Assembly: GCA_009731375.1 (NCBI GenBank)
Contig: BJOX01000171.1
Location: 253,033-280,286, forward strand
Source: Paulinella micropora
Lineage: Eukaryota; Cercozoa; Imbricatea; Euglyphida
Length of the DNA stretch: 27,254 bases
Reading direction: 5' to 3'
The position numbers and the translations under genes are program-made. The notes beneath the pieces were generated by a model. The model did not search any database. It was not told the origin of the DNA and was given only the letters and a program-made list of their open reading frames with translations. Positions 1-27,254 of this stretch are shown piece after piece; positions within the stretch are counted from its first letter, which is position 1, and every line of letters begins with the position of its first letter.

Positions 1-27
1 AGAAAGAGAGAGAGAGAGAGAGAAGAA

Positions 28-101
<74 letters not shown>

Positions 102-103
102 AA
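1..103. repeat. (GA)n in the last visible intron
   Basis: GA repeat with occasional AAAG interruptions, downstream of exon 21. No coding signal. Confidence 0.95.
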
Positions 104-156
104 TAGAGCAGCCACAGTATTGATGGCTGTAACAAGCACATGTGGGTGACAAAAAC

Positions 157-27172
<27,016 letters not shown>

Positions 27173-27177
27173 TTCTT

Positions 27178-27254
<77 letters not shown>

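Overview
The window is eukaryotic nuclear DNA, mostly microsatellite (GATA, ACAT, GTAA, GAT, AATAT and similar arrays). It holds one recognisable gene, read right to left on the minus strand: a cullin, most like CUL1. CUL1 is the scaffold of SCF (SKP1-CUL1-F-box) ubiquitin ligases. The gene is easily missed because its coding sequence sits in about 21 exons of 20 to 111 bases, roughly 1.2 kb of coding in 27 kb. Introns are almost pure simple repeat. The order, spacing and reading phase of the exon peptides match the C-terminal half of a cullin. The match looks closest to plant-type CUL1 as I remember it, so an alga or related protist is my guess; I could not run a search. The N-terminal half lies beyond the right end and the last short coding exon beyond the left end.

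Layout from right to left (5' to 3' of the gene): exon fragment 1 at 27105-27129; exon 2 at 26727-26778; exon 3 at 25228-25266; exons 4 and 5 at 24269-24329 and 22085-22164, seen again at 21085-21145 and 18889-18968; exon 6 at 18583-18623; exon 7 at 16612-16677; exon 8 at 15803-15857; exon 9 at 12425-12472; exon 10 at 10753-10795; exon 11 at 9285-9395, running into an assembly gap; exons 12 to 16 at 8327-8407, 7721-7794, 6860-6923, 5576-5626 and 5414-5462; weaker short exons 17 and 18 at 4021-4040 and 3724-3751; exon 19 at 3423-3452; exon 20 at 2831-2917, carrying the NEDD8 acceptor lysine; exon 21 at 157-240. Codons split by introns are restored correctly at every junction that can be seen whole.

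The most unusual feature is how the introns are built. Many contain tandem copies of the edge of the neighbouring exon together with its splice site, separated by microsatellite. Copies of an exon's 3' edge plus donor lie only downstream of that exon. Copies of an exon's 5' edge plus acceptor lie only upstream. I count roughly 50 such decoy or duplicated splice-site cassettes around 14 exons.

Other content: a tRNA-derived SINE on the minus strand at 17306-17594; an unclassified 528-base insertion at 10045-10572 between 18-base direct repeats; two adjacent strong hairpins at 26801-26947; and four N gaps. The gap at 21558-22074 is probably false, because the 2.7 kb to its left is repeated directly to its right, as expected of two overlapping contig ends that were never merged. 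All coordinates were counted by hand and may be off by a base in places.
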